Below are positions 15,701 to 25,135 of a stretch of DNA of 59,208 bases, in pieces. A program made the translations under genes and the position numbers. The stretch is taken from the IMG/VR virus record IMGVR_UViG_3300028563_000024, positions 1 through 59,208 of that record; one strand, 5' to 3'. Each line of letters opens with the position of its first letter. Position 1 is the first letter of the stretch. The notes under the pieces are model-generated. The model ran no database searches. It was given only the letters and a program-made list of their open reading frames with translations, and was not told where the DNA came from. This DNA comes from a virus.

Positions 15701-18700
15701 GTCTTCAGCTGACGGTTCTTCTCCATCATCTCCTGCTGAATTTTCCCAATTGCAGGCGCATGTTTTTCCTCTACCTTAGCAATCTCAGCTTGCAATTGAT
15801 GGTTTAATTTTCTGGTCTCCGCATAATGGTCATAATCGCGCCCACGAGGCAGTTGCTCATAAAGCGCACCGTACTTATCCCGAACAGTTTTAATTTCAGC
15901 GTCCCTAGCCTCACGAAGTTTCCACTCAGTCCGGTTGTAGGACGACATTACCTCGTCTTGGAGCGCCTTGAATTGATCTTTCAACCCACCAATCTTCTGA
16001 TAAGCAGGCCCAACCAAATCAACCTTGGGGACCTCCAGCATCTTAAGCGCCGTACCAAGTCGTCCCGCGTTGGCAACAGCGCTTCCGATAGCACCAACCG
16101 TCCTGAACGCATCGCGCCGTGTCAGGGGCTGTTCCAGCATTTTGTCCAGAACACCAGCGCCTTTGGCCGCTTCAATATTCGCCAAGGCTTTCTGCAAGGC
16201 AGGCTCAGCCTTTAGCGTAGCCAACTCAGTGGGCTCCAGCTTGGTAACCCAATCCTGGCCGTACTTCTTCTCATAGCCCTGGGACAGCCTCAGGAAGTTC
16301 TGGATGTCACCACCCAATTCAGCAGGCTTGTAAGGAGCGGGAAGATTGTTGGGTGCAACTGTCGCCTGCATTGCGAAGGGCTTTTCCGCAACGGCAGTTG
16401 GTCGTTCAGCCTGAGATTTGGCAAGAGCCGATAAGGGAGCGCCGACTTCGCCAGAGTCAGACATCAACGCGCCAGTAAACCTGGAGCGTGCATGTTCGCG
16501 GGGATTGAACAGAACGTAGCTGGTTGGGTCTTTAGCGTTAGCTGTCTCCATTGGAGACGTGTTGATGTACTTAACACCAACGTAGCCTTGATCTTGCAAG
16601 TGCTTTTGGAAGACAGCAATGGCCTTTGCGCGGTCGCCTTCGTTCCAGGGCTTTACGACGCCGTCACGCTCAATGTAGTCATCAAGTCCTACAATAGGCT
16701 CGCGTGTACTACGCGGCGACATCAGTTCATTGCTGTAAGGCTTGCCAGAAGTAATATCCTGGGCCGCCTTTACCGCTTCTTCTCGGGGCATGTTCCAGCG
16801 TCGCTCAAGATGACGCGCAAACATTTCCGGGTCTTGTTGGTAAGCAACCCGATAGATCTCATGCTCCATCGCTGACTGATCTGAAATTACATTGCGAGCA
16901 TATTTCGGCGAAGTTTTATCTTCAATGTAAGGAAGGTGGTCTTGCTTGATTGGGTAAAACTTCTCCTCAGGAGGCATGTCCACCGGGTAAACGCCACCGC
17001 TATCTTTAGCGAAGGTATTCGCAATCTCTGGATCTTTTGCTAGGTGTATACCCAGCCCCCGATCGGGCATATACTGCCCCGCGTCCGGCGTCTCAAACCG
17101 CTCAAATCCCGGCTTAGAAGTACCGTGATACGCTTGAGTTGGAGTTCCTTCCGGTCGCCGGTTCAACCCACTCGTCAGCGTAGCCTCATTGGGCTTCATG
17201 CCTACAGCCGGTACGCCCGCCATGCCCGCCATGTCCTGGACACGCTCGAAGATTTCAGCATCACCCGCCAAGCGGCGGTTCTCGTCCTCGTCAGACCACA
17301 TGCCGGGTTCGGTAGGCTTGACGTTGTATTTGCCGGTAATCACGTCTGACGGCAGTGTTGCGCCGCTGACAACCATGCGCTCAGGCCAGGTCGGCTGGCG
17401 CTCTACGCCTGGCATTCCAGGTTCAGCAGCAACGCCAGTCAGGTTTGCACCAAGCGTCTGTGCCGCTTGCCGAGCAATGTTCAAGGCATTGGGGTCTTCG
17501 CCCTTCTCCAGAAGTTTCTTGCGATTAAAGTCGGCAACCTCGTCTATACCTTTAGCATAGTGGTCGTACAAATAGCCAAGCGGCATTGCTCGTTCAGCAG
17601 GCAATTCGGTTGTGTGCCTCACAGACCGCCGAATGCGGTTGGCCGCAGCCTCATTTGGAGACTGCTCCAATTCAGAGGGCTGCGTTGCCCAAGACAGGTC
17701 CTGAGCGGCATTGGTGCGCTCGCGATCTGACCTTGAGTAATCGTTAGGAACCTGGCTGTTCAAGGCCTCTGGAGATTGACCTTTCCACCAAGCTTGAGGG
17801 TCAAACCCTTGATCAGCAACGCCACCAACGTCCAGGTTCTGACCTTCTTCCCAGACAGCCCCACCAGCTGCACGGTTTTTCTCCAGCAGCTTCTGCTTGT
17901 CGTGCGGGTAAGGCTTCAGATACAAATCGGGCGGCGGCTTCTTGGGGTGCTCGTGCTCAATGTGCGAGAGCAGGCCGTCCATGGTCTCTTCGTAGAGCGC
18001 CCAGCTATGGCCGTGGCTTTCCACCCAATTACGCTCAGCCGCCGTAGCCCGCTTGTGGGCCTCTTCGTAAGACAGCTTGTGCTTCGTCATCAGCGCCCAT
18101 TCCGTCATCTCATGAATGCGGAGCGGTACGGCTGGGTCGATGAACGCCTTACCGAGTTTGATGCGGGGCGGAACGCGGCGGTCCAGATAGACGGTCTGAC
18201 CATTGTCGCTAGCACCAGCAAGATAAGGCACGTCGTATTTGCGGATAACTGGAGCGCGGGTGTTGACAGCAACGCGACCGCCTGAGGCACGCTTTGGTGC
18301 TGGAGGCGTGTAATCAGCGCCATGCTCCAGAATCCATTGCGCAACAGCGTCACGCTCAGCGCCCTGTAACGAATAAATACGCGCTGCATCGCGGCGGATC
18401 TGGTCGGCCGCAAGCTGGCGCTTGTTCATGGTGCGGGCAGTCTGAGCCTCCAGGGCGCTGCCAGTCAGCGTCTTGCCAGGGTGCTTGATCAGCCCAACAC
18501 CAGTGGTAATCACCTTCTCCAAACCAGAAGGCTTAGCCGCCCAGATGTCTTGCGCTATCGTCTTCTCAGCCGTCAGTGAATTGCCTAGGTTCTGTGGTGA
18601 GAAGTGCATTTCGTATTCATGGCGAATAGCGCGCTCCAGCTTGGCAGCTTCTTCATCGCCCAGCAACGCACGTAGCTTCTGCAAATTGTTTTCAGCCAGA

Positions 18701-20391
18701 ACATCATTCAGTGTGCTCAGGTTCTGCCTGCCCGGCCGTCCCAGCTTGTCTTTCAGATAAGCCCGAACGCCGGTCTTCATGGCATCAATTTCAGCGGGGC
18801 CGAAGTCCTTTGCCGCTGCCCGCGCAACGAACTCGTCAGTATCAACGCCTCGCGTCAACAGGTCGCGGCCGTATTCCAAAGCCGCCTTGAGCTTGGCGGG
18901 CCCGGCGTAGACGTTACGGGCGTTCTTCCAGACGTTCTGAACAAGCGGGTCGGGGTGGGCGTCAATTGCCGTAATCAATTCGCCGCGAAGTGCCTTAAGA
19001 GCAGAACCAGTGGTGTTATCACCGTCTCTGAACGCCTTACTGATCTTGCTGTCTAGCGAGCGCTTGACAAGGTCCCAGGTCCGGGCTGTTGGATACTTGC
19101 CCGGAACGCCAGCCATGAACTGCTCTTGCTGCCAAGGCACACCTGAGATACCAGCCAACTCCTTCGCTTTACTGAAAGCTCCGGCCGACTTCAGCCTTGG
19201 GATAAGCTCGACAAGCTCAGGCGTTGGCGTAATCTGCGTCTCGCGGAAGGCACGGTAAGCCGGATCAGAGGCCTTCTTCTGATCGCGAGAAATCTGCTTG
19301 GCAATACTGTAGGTGTTGCTGTCCCTGCCGAAAATCTGGTCAAACACCGTGCCAATGCGTTGTGGCGCTTCAGAGGCCCGACCTCGGAAGGCGTTCATCA
19401 GCTCGGTACGCCCCAGGCCAGGTGAGGACGTAATCCCACGAGCGTAGAAGGTGGGGCTGTCACCAATCTCTGAGAGGAATTGGTGGGGCGACATTTCCTC
19501 AAGGCGTTGAGCCAGTGTGTGCGGCGTCAGACCTTCGCCTTCAAAGCTGGCGTGAATACGCTGAATGGCCTCAGGCGAAACACCCTCAAGGGGGCTAGTC
19601 CCTGCCGCACCAGCCGCACGGCGAGACGCCAAAGCCTCTAAGGCGTGCTCAGGAGACGACACGTCAGGAACGTGGGAGATATTGGGCGAGAGCAGCCTTG
19701 CACCGTTGTCACGTGGAACCCCGATGGGCTCGCTCGCTGGGGCGGTCGGGAGCGCCTCAGGGACCGTCGGCGGCTTAGCCGACATCATGTCAACGGTACG
19801 GGTCGGGGTCTCCGGCCCTACAAGGCCCACAGGCGGCTTTCTAAGCCCCGTCAAGCGGCCTAATTTGCCAATAGCCCCCGGCGCAGCCAACGAGGCGATG
19901 CCCATACCAGCGGCCTCCTCAGCCGTGGCAGCGGGGGCCATGAGATCGAGACCGCGAGGGCCAAGGTAGCCGCCTTCCGTAGTTGTAGGGATGGTCGTTT
20001 CCTGCTTAACGCCAAGCTGCTTTCCGAGAAGCCGTCCGGTTGACTCGATATCGCCGACCAAGCCTCCCGATAAGGTAGCGGGTAAGCCCTTGACCAAGCC
20101 TTTTCCGACATTGGTCCAGTCGCGCTGAAGCTCGCCCTCCTTAGGGCGTGCGCCAGACAGGTCAGGACCCGGAACCGCCAACTCAGCAGGCTGCTCAGGA
20201 GAGCCAGAACGAATAGCCTGACGGAAAGCCCGCTGGCGCTCATTGAAGCGCGTTGGAGTTGGCGCTTCATCAGGGTGCATAACGCTAGCCGCCTTAACCG
20301 GAGCGGCAGACTGCGCCCAAGGAGCATCTGGCAGATCAGCGGTCTGCATTTCTTGCGTTGCCCAAGGAGCGTCTGGAAGCTGGTCGTCCAT
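12793..20391 (-). CDS. Giant polyvalent ejection-type protein, 2532 residues
   Basis: One uninterrupted frame. LPDAPWA occurs twice near the N-terminus. About residue 760 there is an HEMTEWALM segment with YEEAHKRATAAE, possibly metal-binding. Near 1090, YHGTSKPGF and GLGIHLAKDPE look like an ADP-ribosyltransferase of the polyvalent type. About 1920-2080 (NHWDEPNVLGHLR, EELQSDMHQLGRKNGY, AVSWTPGEQQAARY) is a region common in such proteins. Near 2180, VYRTGAQRDIGRGIFFG is a second ART-like segment. About 2330-2475 (GDHVDVYVGP) fits the inorganic-pyrophosphatase-like domain. The last 40 residues hold four Cys. Phages use such proteins to inject enzymes with their DNA; the catalytic activities are inferred. 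Confidence 0.8.
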   Translation of the reverse strand: MDDQLPDAPWATQEMQTADLPDAPWAQSAAPVKAASVMHPDEAPTPTRFNERQRAFRQAIRSGSPEQPAELAVPGPDLSGARPKEGELQRDWTNVGKGLVKGLPATLSGGLVGDIESTGRLLGKQLGVKQETTIPTTTEGGYLGPRGLDLMAPAATAEEAAGMGIASLAAPGAIGKLGRLTGLRKPPVGLVGPETPTRTVDMMSAKPPTVPEALPTAPASEPIGVPRDNGARLLSPNISHVPDVSSPEHALEALASRRAAGAAGTSPLEGVSPEAIQRIHASFEGEGLTPHTLAQRLEEMSPHQFLSEIGDSPTFYARGITSSPGLGRTELMNAFRGRASEAPQRIGTVFDQIFGRDSNTYSIAKQISRDQKKASDPAYRAFRETQITPTPELVELIPRLKSAGAFSKAKELAGISGVPWQQEQFMAGVPGKYPTARTWDLVKRSLDSKISKAFRDGDNTTGSALKALRGELITAIDAHPDPLVQNVWKNARNVYAGPAKLKAALEYGRDLLTRGVDTDEFVARAAAKDFGPAEIDAMKTGVRAYLKDKLGRPGRQNLSTLNDVLAENNLQKLRALLGDEEAAKLERAIRHEYEMHFSPQNLGNSLTAEKTIAQDIWAAKPSGLEKVITTGVGLIKHPGKTLTGSALEAQTARTMNKRQLAADQIRRDAARIYSLQGAERDAVAQWILEHGADYTPPAPKRASGGRVAVNTRAPVIRKYDVPYLAGASDNGQTVYLDRRVPPRIKLGKAFIDPAVPLRIHEMTEWALMTKHKLSYEEAHKRATAAERNWVESHGHSWALYEETMDGLLSHIEHEHPKKPPPDLYLKPYPHDKQKLLEKNRAAGGAVWEEGQNLDVGGVADQGFDPQAWWKGQSPEALNSQVPNDYSRSDRERTNAAQDLSWATQPSELEQSPNEAAANRIRRSVRHTTELPAERAMPLGYLYDHYAKGIDEVADFNRKKLLEKGEDPNALNIARQAAQTLGANLTGVAAEPGMPGVERQPTWPERMVVSGATLPSDVITGKYNVKPTEPGMWSDEDENRRLAGDAEIFERVQDMAGMAGVPAVGMKPNEATLTSGLNRRPEGTPTQAYHGTSKPGFERFETPDAGQYMPDRGLGIHLAKDPEIANTFAKDSGGVYPVDMPPEEKFYPIKQDHLPYIEDKTSPKYARNVISDQSAMEHEIYRVAYQQDPEMFARHLERRWNMPREEAVKAAQDITSGKPYSNELMSPRSTREPIVGLDDYIERDGVVKPWNEGDRAKAIAVFQKHLQDQGYVGVKYINTSPMETANAKDPTSYVLFNPREHARSRFTGALMSDSGEVGAPLSALAKSQAERPTAVAEKPFAMQATVAPNNLPAPYKPAELGGDIQNFLRLSQGYEKKYGQDWVTKLEPTELATLKAEPALQKALANIEAAKGAGVLDKMLEQPLTRRDAFRTVGAIGSAVANAGRLGTALKMLEVPKVDLVGPAYQKIGGLKDQFKALQDEVMSSYNRTEWKLREARDAEIKTVRDKYGALYEQLPRGRDYDHYAETRKLNHQLQAEIAKVEEKHAPAIGKIQQEMMEKNRQLKTDFEKDITGARENLNLPKLNEQQQKVLDYVVKPGRRSFTDFVDGTLQQNPYELSKAADILKDLAKHPEMEKYHKDDVGYLVAKMSDAEKAQIAEHIKPVLLQDPHISMGDVRTIVKAFPSLKGFQAFSNTGKIAGPLSALANQHFYSAVEKAIAGAPQQKMHASQWMGWLKNQPGIKAEELNWLGLGDKADIGEGLVTKQQMLDRVRDKGVQVGEVEKKGGPRSHADANEAAYAEVKDDFYSQYPKENNNAFQNWMESPEGQAAFDRALAETTNSPRYSDYQLPGGENYREMLLTLPEKPRKTLSTAEADELRALLNKDDRGLAGTGPKLSRAEEDRLTALQTKVKELRSQIGQAEPFRHNHWDEPNVLGHLRMNDREIPGVGKALHGEELQSDMHQLGRKNGYQQDIPQRTFEARRDPKGDGWTVFDSDGNQASGAALGKADAEEIARQFTSQQRKKTDGVPDAPFKTSWPDLLLKRLIAKAAKEDYAAVSWTPGEQQAARYDLSKQVEKIQAIKNADGTYQLAAEKKGGQGKVALGASIPEAKLADHVGKDLAEKIVRDANPFLDEAEKPEGWQPGMSLFADSSKVGAPLSALIGEKYATGTHTVSEPLSLKVYRTGAQRDIGRGIFFGDSPESVKPYSSLHNNAPINEYTVSPKKTLITESPFALHKELFNGKSFQDAVWAEDKKSGFKSSIEASRKVEAKMAAALKRKGYDAFVYTKPPAPAKHEISILNPKAISKVEETPNRAHGGRVNADNINHNPSEAQKSSGAYAKDHINIHGLNITIENAKGSTRSGVGADGSRWETKLPSAYGYFKRSEGADGDHVDVYVGPHLKSNFVWIVDQVDPDTKRFDETKTLLGFGSKAQALKTYIAAFSDGKGKDRIGAVHALTVPALKQWLEHGDTKSPYKPPVIKKLSHASVDYTPKALNPKNRCGVCVKFIPASLGGPDCVFVAKPINPQGWCSRFRRV

Positions 20392-23300
20392 TATTGCGCT
20401 GCCTCAGGAACCCATTGCTTACCGTTCCAAACACCCCAACCCTGACGGAACTGCTTGCGTTCGCCGATAGCATTGCCGGGCGGAACCACAGGAGCAGTTG
20501 GAGCCGCCGCAGGAGGCGTTGTGGGCTTCGCATTAGTCTTCGGTTGCGCAATTTGGTAGAGCTCTTCGATACGCTCCATAGCCTTGTTGGCTTGCTCTTT
20601 TGCAACAGTCCAATCCTTCGCGTGCTTCTTAGTCCCGTACTCCTTCAAACCAGGAGCATCAAAGACGTCACGGTACTCCTGCTCCATAGGGGCAGTCTTG
20701 GATTTGAACATATGCGCCTGCATTCGCAAAGCCCCGATCTGCTCTGGGAAGCTTAGAGCAGGCTTGAAAGGAGCCTCAATTGCTTGGCGTTCTGTTTCAG
20801 AGCCAGCTGAGCCAGAATAGAATTTCGCAGTCTCAGCCGCGTAAAGTGGCACCACCGCAGCAATTTTATTCAAGACCGCACCACTAGGAGTACCTTTGAA
20901 CAAGCTCTGTTGTGCTTGCCCAGCAAGGTAGCTCAAAATCGGCGTCCCACTTTCACGTGCCTTTTGTAGCAATCCAGGGTTCAAGGTGTGAAGCTCGTAC
21001 AGTGCGTCTGCTAGTTCGCCCGCGTGACCCACGGCAGTGTTCATTGCACGAGCCTGAACTACAGGCGAGTTAGGAGTGCTGGACGCATAGAAATTCTTTA
21101 GCGCAGTTCCCTTCAACGTGTACCACTGCTGATCATAATCAGGGTTGACCTGCTTCACCCACCCTAAGGCACGATCCTGGCTCATACCAGCGCGGCCCAT
21201 CTTGGTAAAGACCGTGAGTGGCGCGTCATAGTTTGCAACAGCTTCAACCGTAGAGCGCATATGTGGCGGCATAGCATCCAAGAACGCTTGTCCATGAAGC
21301 CCCTGACGTTGCGCGTCAAGAAGCGTCTTAGACGAGGGCGTCGCGTTCTTATAAGGACGGTTTGGGTCGTCTGACGGCGGAATATCAGCAGGCTTGGCAG
21401 CAGCTGCGTCTGGTACGCCAACGGGTTCGCCTGTATCTGTGTAGACCATCCCCTTAGGCGTGCTAATGATCGTTCGTGGTCCCAAAATCGGGTCTTGAAT
21501 AGTTTGAGGCTTTGATTCTTCCCACAAGCGATGCTTCCGCTCATCAGCGGCTTTCTGCACACCAAGTTCATGGGTTTTAGACCAACGGTCCGCCTCTTGA
21601 GAAAGCTGCTGCGCCTTCATCTGAAGTTGCGCTTGACTCAGCTTTTGAGTGTTTTCTTGCTTAGACAAATCGCTGTAAGTGTTCATTCCGTGCAAGCCGC
21701 CCTCGCCCACAGCAACACCAAGGAACGGAGACCGAGAGGCCATCATGCCAAAGCCAGCGGTCATAAGGGAGGGCCAGAGTTTGGAGTTCGCGGAGATGTC
21801 AATTCCGGACACGCCCTTAGGTTGGTCCAAAGTTCCCTGCTGAGACTCGCCGGTTCCTTCTGGACCACGAGACTGCGCTGAAACGTCAGTGTCCGGTGCG
21901 GCTACGCCCTTGTCACCAGGCCCGTTCATCCGCTTCATGACGTCAGACACGTAGCCGGATACAGACTTGTGACCGTCACTCTTATCTTCAATCCAAGGCG
22001 TAGGACTTTCTGGAGGCGCTACGTTGCCAGGACCAGAGAAGTAGGCCACAGCAGCGCGAGCCGGATCGCCATTGTATTTCTGCATGTAAGTGGAAAGAAT
22101 GCGGTCTCCAACAGCCTTGTTGTCCGTTGGGCTATTGATGTCCTCGCCCGGCTTGGCAAATTGCGCAAACGTGGCCGGTATGATCTGCATCGGCCCGTGG
22201 GCGTTCCGGTCTGACGTTACTGCGTTCTGCCCAAAGTTGGACTCTTGCCCGTAGATGGCCCGCTGAAGCGCGGCTAAGCTGGACGGAGGCTGAGCTGAAG
22301 CTTGAGGCTTACCCGCCGCTTCCAGCAAAGCCGGATCAGTAGGCGGAGGCGCAACACCCTCCGGTGCAGCAGTAGGCGTAGCCGGAAAGTTAGGAGCACT
22401 GACGCCAGTATTGTTCAAGCTGGCGTAATCGCGGGGCATGCCCTGAGCATCAACAGCCGGAGGCGTGTTGGCTGCGTCAGGCCAAAGTTGATTGTTGATC
22501 TTATCCAACCCAAGCAAAGCATCAGGGTCACCACCAGCCGCTAGACCAACTGCGTGTGGCGAGCCACCGCGAGCATACTGAGGCATTCCTGTATCAGCAG
22601 AACCATAAGGGTCAGAAGGAGCAACTCCACTTGAATCGAAAGTTCCTGCCGTGCTGTTCTGGGATGGCGCGTTGAACCCGGCCTTGATGGAAGACGCCAT
22701 CGTGCCCAAGTCTTTGCCCATCTTGGCAGCATCAAAGATAGGCGTCTGAGCCACAGGCTTAGGCGTTGCAACAGAGAAGGGCTTCTGAGGGAAGTTAGCG
22801 CCTGGCACCCAACCTTGCGCGCCAGACCAGGGCATTCCAGCAATTCCCATTGCACTCGGAGTGCTGACTGGACCACCAACGTCACGCCCTGCCACGCCTA
22901 TATCGTTGGGCGCAGACCTTGCAGCGCGCTGAGCGAGAGCCTGACGAAGGTCCTCGATCTTGAGGGTGTTCCCAGGCGATTTGTTCCTGAGCATAGCAGC
23001 GAACTGTTGAGCTGCAGTAGAGTGCGTTCCAACAGCCGCGCGAACTTCAGTGCCGTCAGGAGCCCGCTCAACAATTGCGAGCGGAACCTCACCCTTTTGG
23101 ATAAGGGCAAGTACCTTCTCTTTTTCGACAGGCCCTAGCCCCAGCAGCTCATTCTCACGACCTTGCGAACTGAGGTCTTGGACCTGATCGGGGCTTACCT
23201 GGCCTGGGTCGTGATGGAATACGCCAGCGGGGGTCTCAGTGCGCTCCATGCCTGGAGGTGTACTGAGCTCCGGCGTTCCGTTCGGGAACATCTGGGTGCT

Positions 23301-24209
23301 GCGGTAACCGTCCAGCAGCTGCTTCTGCTGCTCCATCAACGTATCGATGGACTCTGGCATTGTGTCGGGACTAGCAACGCCTCCACCCTCAGCCCGACCA
23401 GCAACCCCGCCACGAGACAACATTGAGCCAAGAGCAGCCCAGCCGCCAGCCTGGCCAACAGCACCAACGCCTGCCGCGCCTAAGCCAAGCCAGCTGTTCA
23501 GAGAATTCGGCGCGGGGCCAACGGTGGTGTTCGTCCCGCCCATCTGCGAGCCGACGCCAGTTCCCAACCCAGCCAGCCACTGCGCTGTCTGGAACGGGTA
23601 GGCTTGCTGCTGCATGAACTGCTGGTACTTAGCGAGGTCCTGCTGCTGCTGAGTCTGCTGCTGAAGCGTTCCAGCGCCGATCTGAGCGTTCGCTCCAGTC
23701 AGGCCCGCATTCTGACCGGCAACACCAAGACCACCAAGGTTGGCGGCTCCCGAGGCCATCGCCTGCTGTTCAGTCAGAGCCGTGTTGAGGCCGGTCGTGT
23801 AACCCTGGTTCATCAAGTTGGCGATGACAGGGGCTTGCGCCAGGTTTTGTTGGTTGGAGAGTTCTGCCGAAGCAATACCAACACGATTACCGCCGAGTGC
23901 ACCCTGGCGAATGGCGTTGGCTTTCAGCCCCTCCTGAGCCTGAGCATTCTGATTGTTGAACTGATTCTGAGTCGCCTGCACCACATTCTGGGTGTAGGGG
24001 CTCATGTACTGCTGGATCTGCTGCTGCGTTATCGGCTGGGCAGCATTCTGCGCGTACTGAAGCGCCGTGCCCATGTAAGGTTGGGCAAAGTTCGCGTAGT
24101 TGTTGATATTGGCAATGCCCTGCGTCTGCTGCGGGTTGACGCCCGCTACAAGTTCGCCTCCATAGGGATTGTAGGGTGTGTTGGAAACGCCCTGCGCCCG
24201 CGCAAGCAA
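20391..24209 (-). CDS. Ejection-type virion protein with lytic transglycosylase domain
   Basis: The N-terminal third is Gln/Asn/Ala-rich, typical of internal virion proteins. Residues about 645-735 match the SLT transglycosylase fold (AIYGQESNFGQNAVTSDR, with the Glu as catalytic acid, then GPMQIIPATFAQFA). The rest is helical. Such proteins locally open peptidoglycan during DNA entry, like T7 gp16. TTG 24209 is the first canonical start, but coding sequence clearly continues upstream to GTA 24284, with GGAG eight bases before it and no ATG, GTG, TTG or CTG before the in-frame stop at 24306-24308. The true start is therefore noncanonical or altered. Confidence 0.82.
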   Translation of the reverse strand: MLARAQGVSNTPYNPYGGELVAGVNPQQTQGIANINNYANFAQPYMGTALQYAQNAAQPITQQQIQQYMSPYTQNVVQATQNQFNNQNAQAQEGLKANAIRQGALGGNRVGIASAELSNQQNLAQAPVIANLMNQGYTTGLNTALTEQQAMASGAANLGGLGVAGQNAGLTGANAQIGAGTLQQQTQQQQDLAKYQQFMQQQAYPFQTAQWLAGLGTGVGSQMGGTNTTVGPAPNSLNSWLGLGAAGVGAVGQAGGWAALGSMLSRGGVAGRAEGGGVASPDTMPESIDTLMEQQKQLLDGYRSTQMFPNGTPELSTPPGMERTETPAGVFHHDPGQVSPDQVQDLSSQGRENELLGLGPVEKEKVLALIQKGEVPLAIVERAPDGTEVRAAVGTHSTAAQQFAAMLRNKSPGNTLKIEDLRQALAQRAARSAPNDIGVAGRDVGGPVSTPSAMGIAGMPWSGAQGWVPGANFPQKPFSVATPKPVAQTPIFDAAKMGKDLGTMASSIKAGFNAPSQNSTAGTFDSSGVAPSDPYGSADTGMPQYARGGSPHAVGLAAGGDPDALLGLDKINNQLWPDAANTPPAVDAQGMPRDYASLNNTGVSAPNFPATPTAAPEGVAPPPTDPALLEAAGKPQASAQPPSSLAALQRAIYGQESNFGQNAVTSDRNAHGPMQIIPATFAQFAKPGEDINSPTDNKAVGDRILSTYMQKYNGDPARAAVAYFSGPGNVAPPESPTPWIEDKSDGHKSVSGYVSDVMKRMNGPGDKGVAAPDTDVSAQSRGPEGTGESQQGTLDQPKGVSGIDISANSKLWPSLMTAGFGMMASRSPFLGVAVGEGGLHGMNTYSDLSKQENTQKLSQAQLQMKAQQLSQEADRWSKTHELGVQKAADERKHRLWEESKPQTIQDPILGPRTIISTPKGMVYTDTGEPVGVPDAAAAKPADIPPSDDPNRPYKNATPSSKTLLDAQRQGLHGQAFLDAMPPHMRSTVEAVANYDAPLTVFTKMGRAGMSQDRALGWVKQVNPDYDQQWYTLKGTALKNFYASSTPNSPVVQARAMNTAVGHAGELADALYELHTLNPGLLQKARESGTPILSYLAGQAQQSLFKGTPSGAVLNKIAAVVPLYAAETAKFYSGSAGSETERQAIEAPFKPALSFPEQIGALRMQAHMFKSKTAPMEQEYRDVFDAPGLKEYGTKKHAKDWTVAKEQANKAMERIEELYQIAQPKTNAKPTTPPAAAPTAPVVPPGNAIGERKQFRQGWGVWNGKQWVPEAAQ

Positions 24210-24300
24210 GTCGCTATAAAGCTGACCTGCTTGCGCGTTGGGGGCAGTTGTGGAGGTTGTTGTATTGGTGCCTTTTGACCCTACGACACGTACTCCAGTC

Positions 24301-24795
24301 CTAGGTTAGAGCGTGCCCAGCACCATTTGCTGAGTAAAAGAAAAAGTTTCCTACAGGCTTGTCAAAGGTGCGCTGGTACAGCCGCACCTTGCCTTCGGTG
24401 CGCTCGTTGGACAGAACACCAATAACAAGCGGCAGACCACTGTTGGCGGAGCACCACTTGGCAAAGCGCATCAAGGCGACAGCAGCGCCGCCACCCCTGT
24501 GCTCTGGCTTGACGTAGAGGAAGAGCTCTTCCCAGTGCGGTGCATCTGAATACCAGAATGAGGACATCATCATGTAGATGAGGCCCTTCAGAGACCCTGG
24601 TTCTCCAACCGCACCGAGCACCCCGCCTTCGCGGTTGAAGGCTTTGCGGAGCATGAGGCGGACTTTATCTTCCTTAAGCGGAAACAATCCGTTTTCGTTG
24701 TGAAGCTGGCGACACAGATCCATCACAGATTCTTCCTCGGCTGGATCTGAGACCAGCCGAACACCGCGAGGATAAGGGACTGGGGTTGTGCTCAA
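24301..24795 (-). CDS. GNAT family acetyltransferase
   Basis: This 164-residue protein fits the GNAT fold: a long N-terminal helix pair, strand LKGLIYMMMSSFW, strand LFLYVKPE, and the acetyl-CoA pyrophosphate loop R100-G-G-G-A-A105 followed by helix ALMRFAKWC. The substrate is unknown. Similar genes are frequent among phage structural clusters and may acetylate a host or virion protein. The start overlaps the previous gene's end by four bases. Confidence 0.82.
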   Translation of the reverse strand: MSTTPVPYPRGVRLVSDPAEEESVMDLCRQLHNENGLFPLKEDKVRLMLRKAFNREGGVLGAVGEPGSLKGLIYMMMSSFWYSDAPHWEELFLYVKPEHRGGGAAVALMRFAKWCSANSGLPLVIGVLSNERTEGKVRLYQRTFDKPVGNFFFYSANGAGHALT

Positions 24796-25085
24796 TTGGG
24801 CTTACCGAGCGCGGCGTCATCAACGGCAGGAACACCAGCCGCTGCGTCTGCCTCAGCCTTCTCGATAGAGAGCAAAAGTTCGCCTAGCGTTTCATGAAGC
24901 TGTTGCGCGCAGAGCTTGTCCATGCGCAACCGCGCCGAGACCACCAAATCAGGATCAATTGTCTTCCCGTCATCGGTAGGTGTAAACAACAGCGTACCGA
25001 ATGAGAGGTTAATGATCCCATTCAGAATTCCACGCCCTACAACGGTATTCACGAACACCACACCAACGTCATCAAGAGACTTCAT
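24792..25085 (-). CDS. Unknown phage protein, 97 residues
   Basis: ATG 25085 is chosen because GAAGGAGAGCTACAG precedes it; the frame is open to 25109. The product starts MKSLDDVGVV and has beta strands with a later amphipathic helix and an Ala/Asp-rich tail. No family was recognised. It lies between two structural or accessory genes and overlaps the GNAT gene start. Confidence 0.6.
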   Translation of the reverse strand: MKSLDDVGVVFVNTVVGRGILNGIINLSFGTLLFTPTDDGKTIDPDLVVSARLRMDKLCAQQLHETLGELLLSIEKAEADAAAGVPAVDDAALGKPN

Positions 25086-25135
25086 CTGTAGCTCTCCTTC
25101 TGGTTTCAATTAGGTTTTGATCTTAGGCTAGATTC

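Noticed and set aside
23604-24278. Plus-strand 224-residue frame
   Set aside because: It is the antisense of the Gln-rich start of the ejection protein; its Leu/Arg-rich sequence is typical of such shadows.
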